64,000 nucleotides of DNA from Flavobacterium weaverense. Its GTDB lineage: Bacteria > Bacteroidota > Bacteroidia > Flavobacteriales > Flavobacteriaceae. Below the pieces are notes generated by a model, which saw only the letters and a program-made list of their open reading frames with translations, made no database searches and was not told the origin of the DNA. The translations under genes were made by a program, and so were the position numbers. Position 1 is the first letter of the stretch; each line of letters opens with the position of its first letter. The stretch lies in the NCBI RefSeq assembly GCF_003688495.1, contig NZ_REFH01000014.1, forward strand, positions 36,347 to 100,346, read 5' to 3'. Below are positions 18,770-27,474 of this stretch, piece by piece.

Positions 18770-19621
18770 TTAGTTGTACGCTACGACGTTCTGTTCAGAA
18801 ACTCCTAAACCTTCAATTCCTAGTCTCATTACATCTCCTGCTTTTAAGTACATTGGCGGTTTAAACCCTAAACCAACGCCAAACGGAGTACCAGTTGAAA
18901 TTACATCTCCAGGTAATAATGTCATAAATTGACTGATATAAGATACAACCTCCTGAACGTTAAATATAAAGTCAGATGTAGAAGAGTGTTGTAAGCGTTT
19001 GCCATTAACTTCTAACCACAATTCTAAATTATTAGGATCTTTAATTTCATCTTTTGTTGCTAAGAATGGTCCAAGAGGAGCAAACGTATCGCAGCCTTTT
19101 CCTTTACACCATTGACCTTCTTTTTCAATTTGAAAAGCGCGCTCAGATACATCATTATGCAATAAATATCCAGCAATATAATCGTCAGCATCCTCTAAAG
19201 ATACATAAGATGCTTTTTTACCAATAACAACTGCTAATTCAACTTCCCAATCCGTTTTTAAACTGTTTTTAGGAATCATCACATTGTCATTAGGACCAAC
19301 AATCGCCGTTGTTGATTTGAAGAATAAAACAGGCTCTGTTGGCACTTTTGCACCTGTTTCTTCTGCATGTTTAGCGTAATTCAGACCCACACATACTAAC
19401 TTTGATGGTCTACCAATTGGTGAACCTAAACGCACTGAATCATCAACCGTTGTGCAAGTAGCTTCGTTTACTTTTAACCAATCTTTTAATCGATCTAAGC
19501 CATTAGTTTCAAAGAATTTTTCGTCGTAATCTTCTCCAAATGCACTTACGTCTATTCTTTTATTTTCTAGTTGAATTCCTATTTTTTCGTTCCCTTCTGT
19601 TCCGAATCGTATTAATTTCAT
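18770..19621 (-). CDS. FAH-family 2,4-diketo-3-deoxy-L-fuconate hydrolase
   Basis: 283 residues with the fumarylacetoacetase C-terminal fold. VCVGLNYAKHAEETG (77-90) is the conserved entry; metal ligands are E126 and E128 in DWEVELAVVIG and D157 in LLHNDVSERAFQ; LLPGDVISTGTPFGVG (about 235-252) closes the active site. Family members of this subgroup cleave acylpyruvates. In the fucose route this enzyme splits 2,4-diketo-3-deoxy-L-fuconate into pyruvate and L-lactate, matching the lldD-like gene downstream. It is often mislabelled ureidoglycolate lyase in databases. It lies 20 bases after the KDF dehydrogenase gene and touches the lactonase gene. Confidence 0.9.
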   Translation of the reverse strand: MKLIRFGTEGNEKIGIQLENKRIDVSAFGEDYDEKFFETNGLDRLKDWLKVNEATCTTVDDSVRLGSPIGRPSKLVCVGLNYAKHAEETGAKVPTEPVLFFKSTTAIVGPNDNVMIPKNSLKTDWEVELAVVIGKKASYVSLEDADDYIAGYLLHNDVSERAFQIEKEGQWCKGKGCDTFAPLGPFLATKDEIKDPNNLELWLEVNGKRLQHSSTSDFIFNVQEVVSYISQFMTLLPGDVISTGTPFGVGLGFKPPMYLKAGDVMRLGIEGLGVSEQNVVAYN

Positions 19622-19641
19622 CTGTTTATTTTTTAATTTTT

Positions 19642-20418
19642 CTAATTATTTAACGTTACAAATCCACCATCAATGGGAAAATTTGAACCTGTAATGAAGG
19701 ATGCTTCATCACTACATAAGTACAGTGCAAGATTTGCAATTTCTTCTGGTTTTCCCATACGACCTATTGGCTGTGTTTTTGAAAGTTTTTCGAACATTTC
19801 AGCTTGATTATCAGGATAATTGTTCTGGATAAATCCGTCAACAAAAGGAGTATGAACACGAGCTGGAGAGATACAGTTGCAACGAATGCCTTCGTTTACA
19901 TAATCCTTAGCTACAGAATACGTCATTGTTAAAACCGCACCTTTAGTCATCGAATAAGCAAATCGATCAGATATACCAACCGATGCTGCGATAGATGCCA
20001 TATTTACAATTACTCCGCTTTTATGTTTTTTAAAGTGTGAGATTGCCGCTTTCATTCCGTTGTAAACACCTTTGATATTTACGTTGAATAATCGATCTAA
20101 ATCCTCTGAATTAGTGTTTTCAATATTTCCTACGTGTGCAATTCCAGCATTATTAATTAGGATATTGATGGTTTTATTTTTGGCGATTTCGTCAAAAATA
20201 GTTTCCATTTGTTCTTGGTTGGAAACATCACACTGATAAAAGTTAGCTGATCCGCCTTCTTTTTCAATTTCTGAAACTGTGTTATTTCCATTATCTGTAC
20301 TAAAATCTAAAATACAAACATGTGCACCTTGTCTAGCAAATGTCGTTGAAATAGCTTTTCCTATTCCACTTCCTCCGCCGGTAACTATTGCTGTTTTTCC
20401 TTTCAAACTGAATACCAT
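19642..20418 (-). CDS. SDR, 2-keto-3-deoxy-L-fuconate dehydrogenase
   Basis: 258 residues, classical SDR with a complete active site: VTGGGSGIG (12-20) for NAD(P), NNAG (89-92), S142, Y155 and K159 (YSMTK), and ending ITGSNFPIDGGF. It starts one base after the L-fuconate dehydratase stop, so its likely substrate is the dehydratase product, oxidised at C4 to 2,4-diketo-3-deoxy-L-fuconate before the FAH-family hydrolase acts. The assignment rests on operon position, because SDR substrates cannot be read from motifs; a swap of roles with the other SDR (17152-17934) is possible but less likely. Confidence 0.85.
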   Translation of the reverse strand: MVFSLKGKTAIVTGGGSGIGKAISTTFARQGAHVCILDFSTDNGNNTVSEIEKEGGSANFYQCDVSNQEQMETIFDEIAKNKTINILINNAGIAHVGNIENTNSEDLDRLFNVNIKGVYNGMKAAISHFKKHKSGVIVNMASIAASVGISDRFAYSMTKGAVLTMTYSVAKDYVNEGIRCNCISPARVHTPFVDGFIQNNYPDNQAEMFEKLSKTQPIGRMGKPEEIANLALYLCSDEASFITGSNFPIDGGFVTLNN

Positions 20419-20419
20419 A

Positions 20420-21739
20420 TTATGCTTTTTTTAATTTGTTAGTCCAGATTTCTCCTGTAGGGAATGTGTATGCTGCTAATGATTCTGGTTTCATTGTAAT
20501 ACTATATCCCGGTTGCTTTGGCGGCATGTAAGCTCCATTTTTTATTACTACTGGTTCGAAGAAATGTTCATGTAAGTGATCTACATATTCAATTATTCTA
20601 TCTTCCTTTGTTCCGCTAACACAGATATAATCAATCATTGATAAATGCTGAACATATTCGCAAAGTCCTACACCACCAGCATGAGGACAAACAGGAACTT
20701 TATATTTTGCAGCCATTAGTAAGATGGCAAAAATTTCGTTTACACCACCAACACGGCAGCTATCAATTTGGCAAATCTGTAATGCATCTGCCATAATTAA
20801 TTGTTTAAACATTACTCTGTTTTGGCAGTGCTCACCAGTTGCAACTTTAATAGGTGCAACCGCTCTAGCGATTTTTGCATGACCTAAAATATCATCTGGA
20901 CTCGTAGGTTCCTCAATCCAATACGGATTAAATTTCTTCAGTGATGCCATGTTTTCAATTGCTTCATCGACATCCCACTTTTGATTAGCGTCCATCATTA
21001 ATTGTAAATCATCACCAATTTCTTCGCGAATAATTTGAGCACGACGCATATCATCTTGCAGGTCTGAACCTACTTTTATTTTCATATGTTTGAAACCTTC
21101 TGCTTTTGCTTCTTGACATAATCTACGCATTTTGTCATCGCTATACCCTAACCATCCTGCAGAAGTAGTGTACGCAGGATATCCATTTTCTAGTAGGTCG
21201 TTAATACGATCTTGCTTAGTTGCTTGATTATTTGTTAAAATTTCTAAAGCTTCAGCAGGAGTAATAGCGTCTGTGATATAAGTAAAATCAACACATCTTA
21301 CAAATTCCTCAGGTGACATATCAGCTATTAATTTCCATAATGGTTTTCCTTCGACTTTGGCATATAAATCCCAAACTGCATTTACGACCGCTCCTGTTGC
21401 CAAGTGTATTACTCCTTTTTCTGGACCTAACCAGCGAAGTTGGCTATCACCGGTAATCATCTTCCAAAAATTTCCCATGTTTTGAGTGAAAGATTCTAAA
21501 GTTTTACCAACTATCAAATGTGAAAGCGATTCGATTGCAGCTACACATAGTTCATTTCCTCTACCTATTGTAAAAGTTAGACCATGACCTTCAAATTCCG
21601 GATCGTCTGTTTTTAAAATAACGTATGCGGCAGAATAATCTGGATCTGGATTCATAGCGTCAGAACCATCTAGAGAATCACTTGTTGGGAAACGAACATC
21701 TTTAGTTAAGACCTCGGTTATTGTTATTGTTTTTTTCAT
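20420..21739 (-). CDS. fucD: L-fuconate dehydratase (enolase superfamily)
   Basis: 439 residues, full length for L-fuconate dehydratase. The mandelate-racemase-type active site is complete: K220-I-K222, metal ligands D250, E276 and E303, and H353 in CPHAGGVGL. The spacing closely follows the characterised Xanthomonas enzyme, giving higher confidence than a generic enolase-superfamily call. It dehydrates L-fuconate to 2-keto-3-deoxy-L-fuconate in the cytoplasm. It lies 77 bases after the GH29 gene, with no terminator between, and one base before the KDF dehydrogenase, so it probably belongs to the transcript that starts at the fucosidase. Confidence 0.95.
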   Translation of the reverse strand: MKKTITITEVLTKDVRFPTSDSLDGSDAMNPDPDYSAAYVILKTDDPEFEGHGLTFTIGRGNELCVAAIESLSHLIVGKTLESFTQNMGNFWKMITGDSQLRWLGPEKGVIHLATGAVVNAVWDLYAKVEGKPLWKLIADMSPEEFVRCVDFTYITDAITPAEALEILTNNQATKQDRINDLLENGYPAYTTSAGWLGYSDDKMRRLCQEAKAEGFKHMKIKVGSDLQDDMRRAQIIREEIGDDLQLMMDANQKWDVDEAIENMASLKKFNPYWIEEPTSPDDILGHAKIARAVAPIKVATGEHCQNRVMFKQLIMADALQICQIDSCRVGGVNEIFAILLMAAKYKVPVCPHAGGVGLCEYVQHLSMIDYICVSGTKEDRIIEYVDHLHEHFFEPVVIKNGAYMPPKQPGYSITMKPESLAAYTFPTGEIWTNKLKKA

Positions 21740-21816
21740 TTGTTGATATGTGTTACTTAATAATTACTATTGCTGCCTTAATTAATTTCGAAAAATATTA
21801 AAATTAAGAAATAAAT

Positions 21817-23751
21817 TTAAATTTTTATTAATTCAATTTTTTCCAGTCCTAATCCTTCAGTCCATTTGTCAGCACCTATTTTAAAACCTTTTAATTGTAA
21901 GGTGTAAGTGCCCGCTTTTAATAACTCGATTTCACCTGCATTGCTGCCAATTTCTTTGTAGAAAAATAATGTAGGGTTTATCATTTCAGTATCTCTTTTT
22001 AGAGATACGGGTATGATTTTACCTGCTACTTGAATACTACCTGTTTGCTCTGAACCTGTCCATACAGGCTTAGAGTGATTTCCTTTTTCATTAGAAACAA
22101 TTCTAATTTTGAATTTACCAGGAGTATGAACTTTAAACTGCCATGAAGATATCGCTTCATCTTTCATATAGCTGCTTGTAATTCTATCTAAACTGATGTT
22201 ATTTTCTTTATTTTGTGATAGATTGCGATCGATCTTCAATTCAGCATCTTTGTATTCAACCACTATTGGAGTCGCAAACTCTTTCTTCGAAACACCAGCT
22301 AAATCTAATGTTAGAAAACGTCCATCTTGTTTAAATTTAATATTTTTTGAGTTGCCTAATACGTGTATTTTATCAATAGAACTGATAATTCCGTTTAGTT
22401 CAATGGTGTTGTTTTTTGGCCAGTTAAAAACATTTAAGTAAATTTTATTTGGTTTCTGTGTTACATAACCCCAATTATAATTCCATGGAAAAGGGGAGGG
22501 AGTAGTATTATAAACAGACTCTCCGTTTTCTTTTAACCAAGATCCTGCAATCTTTAAATTTTTAACAGGTTCAGCTGGCATCAATCCGCTTGCCATAGGA
22601 CCCACGTTCAATAAATAATTTCCATTTCTACTTGCCGAAGCAATTAACGAATTTAAAATAAAATTAGGTTTTCTCCATTCATGATCGTCTTTTCTATAAC
22701 CCCAAGATGTATTTGTAGTTCCAGCCATCTCAAAAGGTATCGGCATTTGATCTCCAGTAAAGTAATTATCTGAAGGTGTGAAAAAGTCAAAATACAAGTC
22801 TTTGTTCATTGCTACAGGAGCTGCTTCATCTCCAATTCTTGAACTAATAATAATATTGGGTTGTAATTCTTTGGTAATTTTGACGAACTCGCGAATTTCT
22901 TCGTTATCTAAACCTTTACCCATATCAAACCAAATGATATCAATCGTACCATAATTTGTTAGGATCTCGCGAAGCTGTGGAAATGATTTCTCTTTTAAGT
23001 ATTTAGCACGATCCATCTTTTTTGAATCGAAATCCACTAAATTCATGCGGTCTCTTAAAGCTCCTTCACCTATATAAGCTTGAGAGTTATCCCAGTCGAT
23101 CGCATGCGAATAGTATAATCCAAATTTTATTCCTTGTTTGTCGCATGCAGCTTTTAATTCTTTTATGATATCTCGTTTAAAAGGAGTGTTCATTACGTTA
23201 TACGCTGATACTTTAGAATTAAATAATGCAAATCCATCGTGGTGCTTTGATGTGATTATCATGTATTTCATTCCTGCAGCTTTAGCAACAGAAACCCATT
23301 CATCTGCATCAAAATCTTTTGGATTAAATTGATCCATTAACTTTTTGTATTCAGATCCAGGTATCTTTAAAGTGTTTTGAATCCATTCAGCAATTTTAGG
23401 TGTTATTTCTCCATTGTATTCTCCGCCTAAAATGGAATATAAACCCCAATGTATAAACATGCCATACTTTGCATCTTTCCACCACTGCATTCTCTTTTGG
23501 TATTCTTCTTCCGTTTCATACGGCAAATCCACTTTTGAAGGGGTATTACTTTTAAAATAGGCGTCAAAATTACTTTGGAATCTTTTTGATTCATTTGCAT
23601 CTGCATACGGGTTTTCCTCATTTTTTTCTGTAACGCTTTCTTTATTACTAGATTTAGTATTCACAGTTTCTGTTTTCATGTTTATTTTACATGACATAAA
23701 AGAAAGAGAAAGACTAAGGAGCATTATTTTGCAAAGATAGTTTGTATTCAT
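21817..23751 (-). CDS. GH29 alpha-L-fucosidase lipoprotein
   Basis: 644 residues. N-terminus MNTNYLCKIMLLSLSLSFMS plus C21 is a lipoprotein signal. The GH29 catalytic domain (about 80-480) has YGMFIHWGLYSILGGEYNG (96-113), ITSKHHDGFALF (H170, H171) and IIWFDMGKG with the nucleophile D276; a C-terminal beta-sandwich (about 510-640) follows, ending EGLGLEKIELIKI. It releases alpha-linked L-fucose by retention, feeding FucP and the pathway encoded just downstream. The lipid anchor keeps it at the periplasmic face or cell surface. Fucose branches that are sulfated would first need desulfation. It heads the fucose operon; a TATCTTTG sequence at 23732-23739 lies inside the first codons and is probably chance. 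Confidence 0.94.
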   Translation of the reverse strand: MNTNYLCKIMLLSLSLSFMSCKINMKTETVNTKSSNKESVTEKNEENPYADANESKRFQSNFDAYFKSNTPSKVDLPYETEEEYQKRMQWWKDAKYGMFIHWGLYSILGGEYNGEITPKIAEWIQNTLKIPGSEYKKLMDQFNPKDFDADEWVSVAKAAGMKYMIITSKHHDGFALFNSKVSAYNVMNTPFKRDIIKELKAACDKQGIKFGLYYSHAIDWDNSQAYIGEGALRDRMNLVDFDSKKMDRAKYLKEKSFPQLREILTNYGTIDIIWFDMGKGLDNEEIREFVKITKELQPNIIISSRIGDEAAPVAMNKDLYFDFFTPSDNYFTGDQMPIPFEMAGTTNTSWGYRKDDHEWRKPNFILNSLIASASRNGNYLLNVGPMASGLMPAEPVKNLKIAGSWLKENGESVYNTTPSPFPWNYNWGYVTQKPNKIYLNVFNWPKNNTIELNGIISSIDKIHVLGNSKNIKFKQDGRFLTLDLAGVSKKEFATPIVVEYKDAELKIDRNLSQNKENNISLDRITSSYMKDEAISSWQFKVHTPGKFKIRIVSNEKGNHSKPVWTGSEQTGSIQVAGKIIPVSLKRDTEMINPTLFFYKEIGSNAGEIELLKAGTYTLQLKGFKIGADKWTEGLGLEKIELIKI

Positions 23752-23865
23752 AATTTGTATATTTTATTATGTAACCGCTTTTTGTGGCGTGTATAAAGTT
23801 AAATCTAATATTAAAGAATTAATAGAACTGAACTAAAATAGTATAGAATTTTTTATTTTAAACAA

Positions 23866-23896
23866 CCGCAAAATCCCTTATTACAGGGATTTGCGA
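23866..23896 (-). terminator. Probable terminator of the ABC-lyase-like gene
   Basis: Stem CGCAAAATCCCT (starting near 23867) with AGGGATTTGCG (to about 23895), one bulged A and a short loop. On the minus strand the following bases are T/A-rich but not a clean T-run. It lies 26 bases after the PL8 stop. Confidence 0.55.
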
Positions 23897-23920
23897 TCGT
23901 TACCAAACAATTTATTCATA

Positions 23921-26900
23921 CTACCTATTAAGTTTAAACTCTCTTGGCAAACCATCCACGCACGTTAACGTGATAATAGTATTATCTCCAGAAGTGTCAA
24001 TATTTTTAATAAAATCTACAGGAAGTACTTTCCATTTCCCTACAATTGTTATTTTCAATTCTACTGGCTGGCTATAATTCCTATACTTTCCTGGCTTGTA
24101 TTCTGGGAAATTTAAATCAGGTTGAACTGCGCTAATAGTCAATTCATTTTTAATTTTCTGATTAACCATTAATAAAGCAGGAGAAGAAACTTCTTTTATA
24201 ATTTCCTTGTCTAAAGGCTGGTTAGCTCCAAAGATTACAAAACCTGTTGTATTTGTCTCTTTATTTAAGACTATATGCGCTATACCATCTGCTCTTTTAA
24301 TTTCAAATGACTTATCGTTTGCAGCTATTTTACCGAAATTATTCTGATTTTGTTTGCTCAAAAACGGATAAATAACATATTGGTATGATGCATTTTTTGG
24401 TGAAGTGCCATGATCAATCCAAGCAGAAGCAAAATCCCCGTAAGTTTCGCGAGCTCCATTAACAGGATCTTCAATTATTCCAGTATTTATAGAATATTCA
24501 TTATGATACGATTGTTGGTAAGCTTTTTTGAATTGTACTGAATTGTTAGACAGTACATTGTATCCATTTCCATAAGGATCAATTAACCAATTTGATGATT
24601 TTTTATTTTTCTTTAGCTCTGTTTCAAAAGGAAATTTAGTAATTGTTTCTGAAGCTGTCATTATAGGAGCCTTAGTATCTTTCAAGGAGGATTGGAAAAT
24701 ATTGGTTTGCGTTGGATTCTTCGTATCGATACTAGAAATATCCGTTCCTATCGCAATCATTTTTCCACCAAAAGCAAACACTGATTTCTTAGCGGTTAGC
24801 TTTCCTGGAAAGCCTAGATTTGACTCATTACCGTCTGCATTTGTGCCTTTTGATTCATTTAAAATCATTCCGAAAATTCCATCTTGACCTAATACAGTCG
24901 AACCAGCGAAGGATTCATTAGAACGGAACATAATCAATGGTAGTTTAGGTTCTAACTCTTTTAAGGGTAAATTTATCACTGTAGAACCGGGATATCTATT
25001 CCAATCCCAACCTTCTTGTACAAATCCACTTGCCTCTTCACCTCCAGAATTTAACAACTGAATAGTACCGTTTGCTGGATATCTACCGTATCTATTAGCT
25101 TTCACATATATTTCTGAAGCCCACACGTACTTGCTGTATCCTTTAATAATTGCTGCCCAATCGTCACGTCTATGAATAGCCGTAGCGCCGTAAGGTAAGG
25201 AACGATAACCTGATAATATTTCTGGATACAATCCTTTTTCTGCAAATGATGCTGTAGTTTTAGGGTCTTCTTTGCCCCATAGTCTTAAGTATGCTTCAGC
25301 AACATCTTTATCAATCTCCGATGTGCCTTCAGGATTACCTGCATAAGCCATTTCTAAAAACTCATTTTTCAACGAATAGATACCGTTATTTTCTAAAGGA
25401 TGACGTCCAGCATTACCAAATCCCCAATTATACAATTGGCTATAAGCTCTAGAAGTCAAAAAAGAATATTTAAAATTTTGATGTCCCTCAGAACCAATAC
25501 GGAATTTTGTTCCAGATAAAGTCTTTATTACTTTAGGCACGTTTTGAAATGCTCCAAGTCCGTAAGCAGGGTAACTTCCATTATGATGCCATGCTGTACC
25601 ATCTACTTTAAAGCCCCATTCTTCCTTTTGTTGTGCTAATGTGATGTTGATAAAATTTGAATAGGCTTGCACCATTGCAGCTTGCATCTCTTGTTTCTCA
25701 AATAAAAATATGAGCATTAAATGATAGTACGATTGCGTATTTAAATAATCAATATTTACGTGAAAATTTTCGGGATTATCTAAAAGTGATCCAATGTTAA
25801 AAATCCAATGTAAGCTTGCTCCAACCTCAGCCAGTAAACCATTCTCATCTAGGACTTGACGCATAATGAAAAAGGCTTCCGTAATTTGTCTAACATTATA
25901 ACCAATATGATGTCTTGTCCCACCATTAGACCCCGCTTGCCAACCTTGATCAAGAAAATATTTTGTTCCATTTAAGAACATTGTTTTCATTTCCTCTTTC
26001 TCAGCAGCTGTTCCTTTCTCATACGAGCTTGCTATTTTTTTTAAGGTCTTTCCTAAGTCTTGAACATCAGTTAATACTTGCTTTCCTTGCTGACTTTCAT
26101 CGTAATAATCTTGTGTGGCTTTAAAAGTCAATGGCGGACCTAAAATTGTTTTACCATTATCTACCAGATTTAATTTTTTATAATCTTCGCGAAGCGACTT
26201 TAAATTTAGTTTAGATTTTTTATCTGCTTCATAATTTTGTTCAATAGTTGACTCTATTTTTTTTAAATCTTTTCTAACAGCTTCGGTAACAGCTTCTGTT
26301 TTTAAGTTTTTTATGCGGTCGTAGTTGCTTATTAATGGCATCCAATGATCTTCTCCAAGATTTAATTTTGATTTGATAAAGGGAACAATCTCATCTGGGT
26401 ACGCATGTCGATCATCTTGATATTGAGAATAGATTATATCATCGAAAAATAATTTTCCAGTAGGAGTTGAAGAAGTTATTTTAAAATAATCATAGTCAAC
26501 TTGAGCTAATTTTTTAGGAGTGTTACCTTGCATTTCGTAGAAAGGAACCCATATAGTGCGCCATCCTGTAAAAGAAAGCGGCAAATCAAAATAGACTTCT
26601 CTTTTACCATTTTTTTCGAATGAAACAGTGATTTTACCATTTTGAGCTACCTCATTATAGATTGACATCTGCAAAGTTGGACTTGAAGGAAAAAAAAGGC
26701 CGTATTCTAAAGGGCTTTCTTCAGCAGTTAAAATTTTAAATTTTGAAGTTCCAATGGAGCTTTTATCTTTCCATTCCCATTGTAGAGAATTTTTTCCATA
26801 TTTTCTGTGCGCTTCACTGCGGGCTATTTTTCCATTTGTAATTTGGTAAGCACTTAAACCTTTTTCAGACTCAAAAGATTCAACGGCTGGTTTATAATCA

Positions 26901-26992
26901 CTTTGCGCAAAACTGATACAGGATGTCAAAAAAAACAGTGCTGTAACGGCTTCCTTTTTCTTGGAGGTCAAAAATGAATAATTCTTAGTCAT
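23921..26992 (-). CDS. PL8 polysaccharide lyase, chondroitin ABC lyase type
   Basis: 1023 residues, the size of chondroitin ABC lyases, with the same order of parts: N-terminal galactose-binding-like domain (about 35-190), helical toroid (about 200-600) and beta-sandwich domains (about 600-1020). The catalytic set of the ABC lyases is in place: H361/H362 (TRHHIGYN), H470 and Y477 (AWHHNGSYPAY), R530 (NAGRHP) and E627 (WASEIY...NRYGRY). QEGWDWNRYPGSTVINLPLKEL is another shared block. It should cleave a uronic-acid-containing glycosaminoglycan by beta-elimination, leaving unsaturated ends for the GH88 enzyme. The N-terminus carries LTSC (C25), a lipobox, but cleavage after SFAQ is also possible, so lipoprotein versus soluble periplasmic is open. 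Confidence 0.88.
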   Translation of the reverse strand: MTKNYSFLTSKKKEAVTALFFLTSCISFAQSDYKPAVESFESEKGLSAYQITNGKIARSEAHRKYGKNSLQWEWKDKSSIGTSKFKILTAEESPLEYGLFFPSSPTLQMSIYNEVAQNGKITVSFEKNGKREVYFDLPLSFTGWRTIWVPFYEMQGNTPKKLAQVDYDYFKITSSTPTGKLFFDDIIYSQYQDDRHAYPDEIVPFIKSKLNLGEDHWMPLISNYDRIKNLKTEAVTEAVRKDLKKIESTIEQNYEADKKSKLNLKSLREDYKKLNLVDNGKTILGPPLTFKATQDYYDESQQGKQVLTDVQDLGKTLKKIASSYEKGTAAEKEEMKTMFLNGTKYFLDQGWQAGSNGGTRHHIGYNVRQITEAFFIMRQVLDENGLLAEVGASLHWIFNIGSLLDNPENFHVNIDYLNTQSYYHLMLIFLFEKQEMQAAMVQAYSNFINITLAQQKEEWGFKVDGTAWHHNGSYPAYGLGAFQNVPKVIKTLSGTKFRIGSEGHQNFKYSFLTSRAYSQLYNWGFGNAGRHPLENNGIYSLKNEFLEMAYAGNPEGTSEIDKDVAEAYLRLWGKEDPKTTASFAEKGLYPEILSGYRSLPYGATAIHRRDDWAAIIKGYSKYVWASEIYVKANRYGRYPANGTIQLLNSGGEEASGFVQEGWDWNRYPGSTVINLPLKELEPKLPLIMFRSNESFAGSTVLGQDGIFGMILNESKGTNADGNESNLGFPGKLTAKKSVFAFGGKMIAIGTDISSIDTKNPTQTNIFQSSLKDTKAPIMTASETITKFPFETELKKNKKSSNWLIDPYGNGYNVLSNNSVQFKKAYQQSYHNEYSINTGIIEDPVNGARETYGDFASAWIDHGTSPKNASYQYVIYPFLSKQNQNNFGKIAANDKSFEIKRADGIAHIVLNKETNTTGFVIFGANQPLDKEIIKEVSSPALLMVNQKIKNELTISAVQPDLNFPEYKPGKYRNYSQPVELKITIVGKWKVLPVDFIKNIDTSGDNTIITLTCVDGLPREFKLNR

Positions 26993-27397
26993 AATTTTCT
27001 TAATTTTCTATTGGTTGGTTTAAATAGGATCTAGTGTTGATTTATGAGATATGATCTAAATTACTATACATTTATAACTTGATCAAGTCTTTAAATAGGG
27101 TAGAGCACAAACAAAAGTTAGGCCGTCCCTTTTTTACTGTGCTAAAATATTTTTTAATAATTTATTGTTTGTAATTTTTCTTACATTTTAATAAATAATG
27201 AACTTCTAATTAGTTCATTTAAAAGTGATTAATTAACGATTATAATACGTGTATAATAATAATTGTTTAACAAGATTACGAAAACCTTTTAATTTAAACA
27301 AGTTAATTACGTTAAATGTGCTCGAGAACATTTTTTGTAAATAATTGTCATGGAATAGAATTCTTAAAGCAGCTCTCTTTAATATTTTTAGCTAATA
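26993..27397 (-). promoter_or_regulatory. Upstream region of the ABC-lyase-like gene with a palindromic operator
   Basis: ATGTGCTCGAGAACAT at 27316-27331 is an imperfect palindrome (one mismatched pair) found identically before the other lyase gene at 32676-32691. It lies about 325 bases from the lyase ATG. Closer to the gene, half-sites GAGCACA (27103-27109) and TGTGCT (27138-27143) flank a pyrimidine-rich stretch. I cannot place a convincing -7 box; CAAGTTAA at 27299-27306 (minus-strand TTAACTTG) is only near to consensus. The rest of the stretch is AT-rich and without genes. Confidence 0.5.
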
Positions 27398-27439
27398 AAA
27401 AAAAGCGAGCTAAAAAATATTTTTTAACTCGCTTTTTAA
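27398..27439 (-). terminator. Strong terminator after the broken T9SS gene
   Basis: A long hairpin with GC core GCGAG/CTCGC: AAAAAGCGAG (27400-27409) pairs with CTCGCTTTTT (27428-27437), and the inner A-run pairs with the T-run. Eight T follow on the minus strand. It lies 36 bases after the stop of the broken gene. Confidence 0.85.
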
Positions 27440-27474
27440 TTTTGCGATTACTTCTTTTATGTATACTATTTTAT

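Noticed and set aside
23732..23739. Perfect TATCTTTG promoter box
   Set aside because: It lies within the first codons of the GH29 gene and would force a later start that removes the basic residue of the signal peptide; no -33 element.
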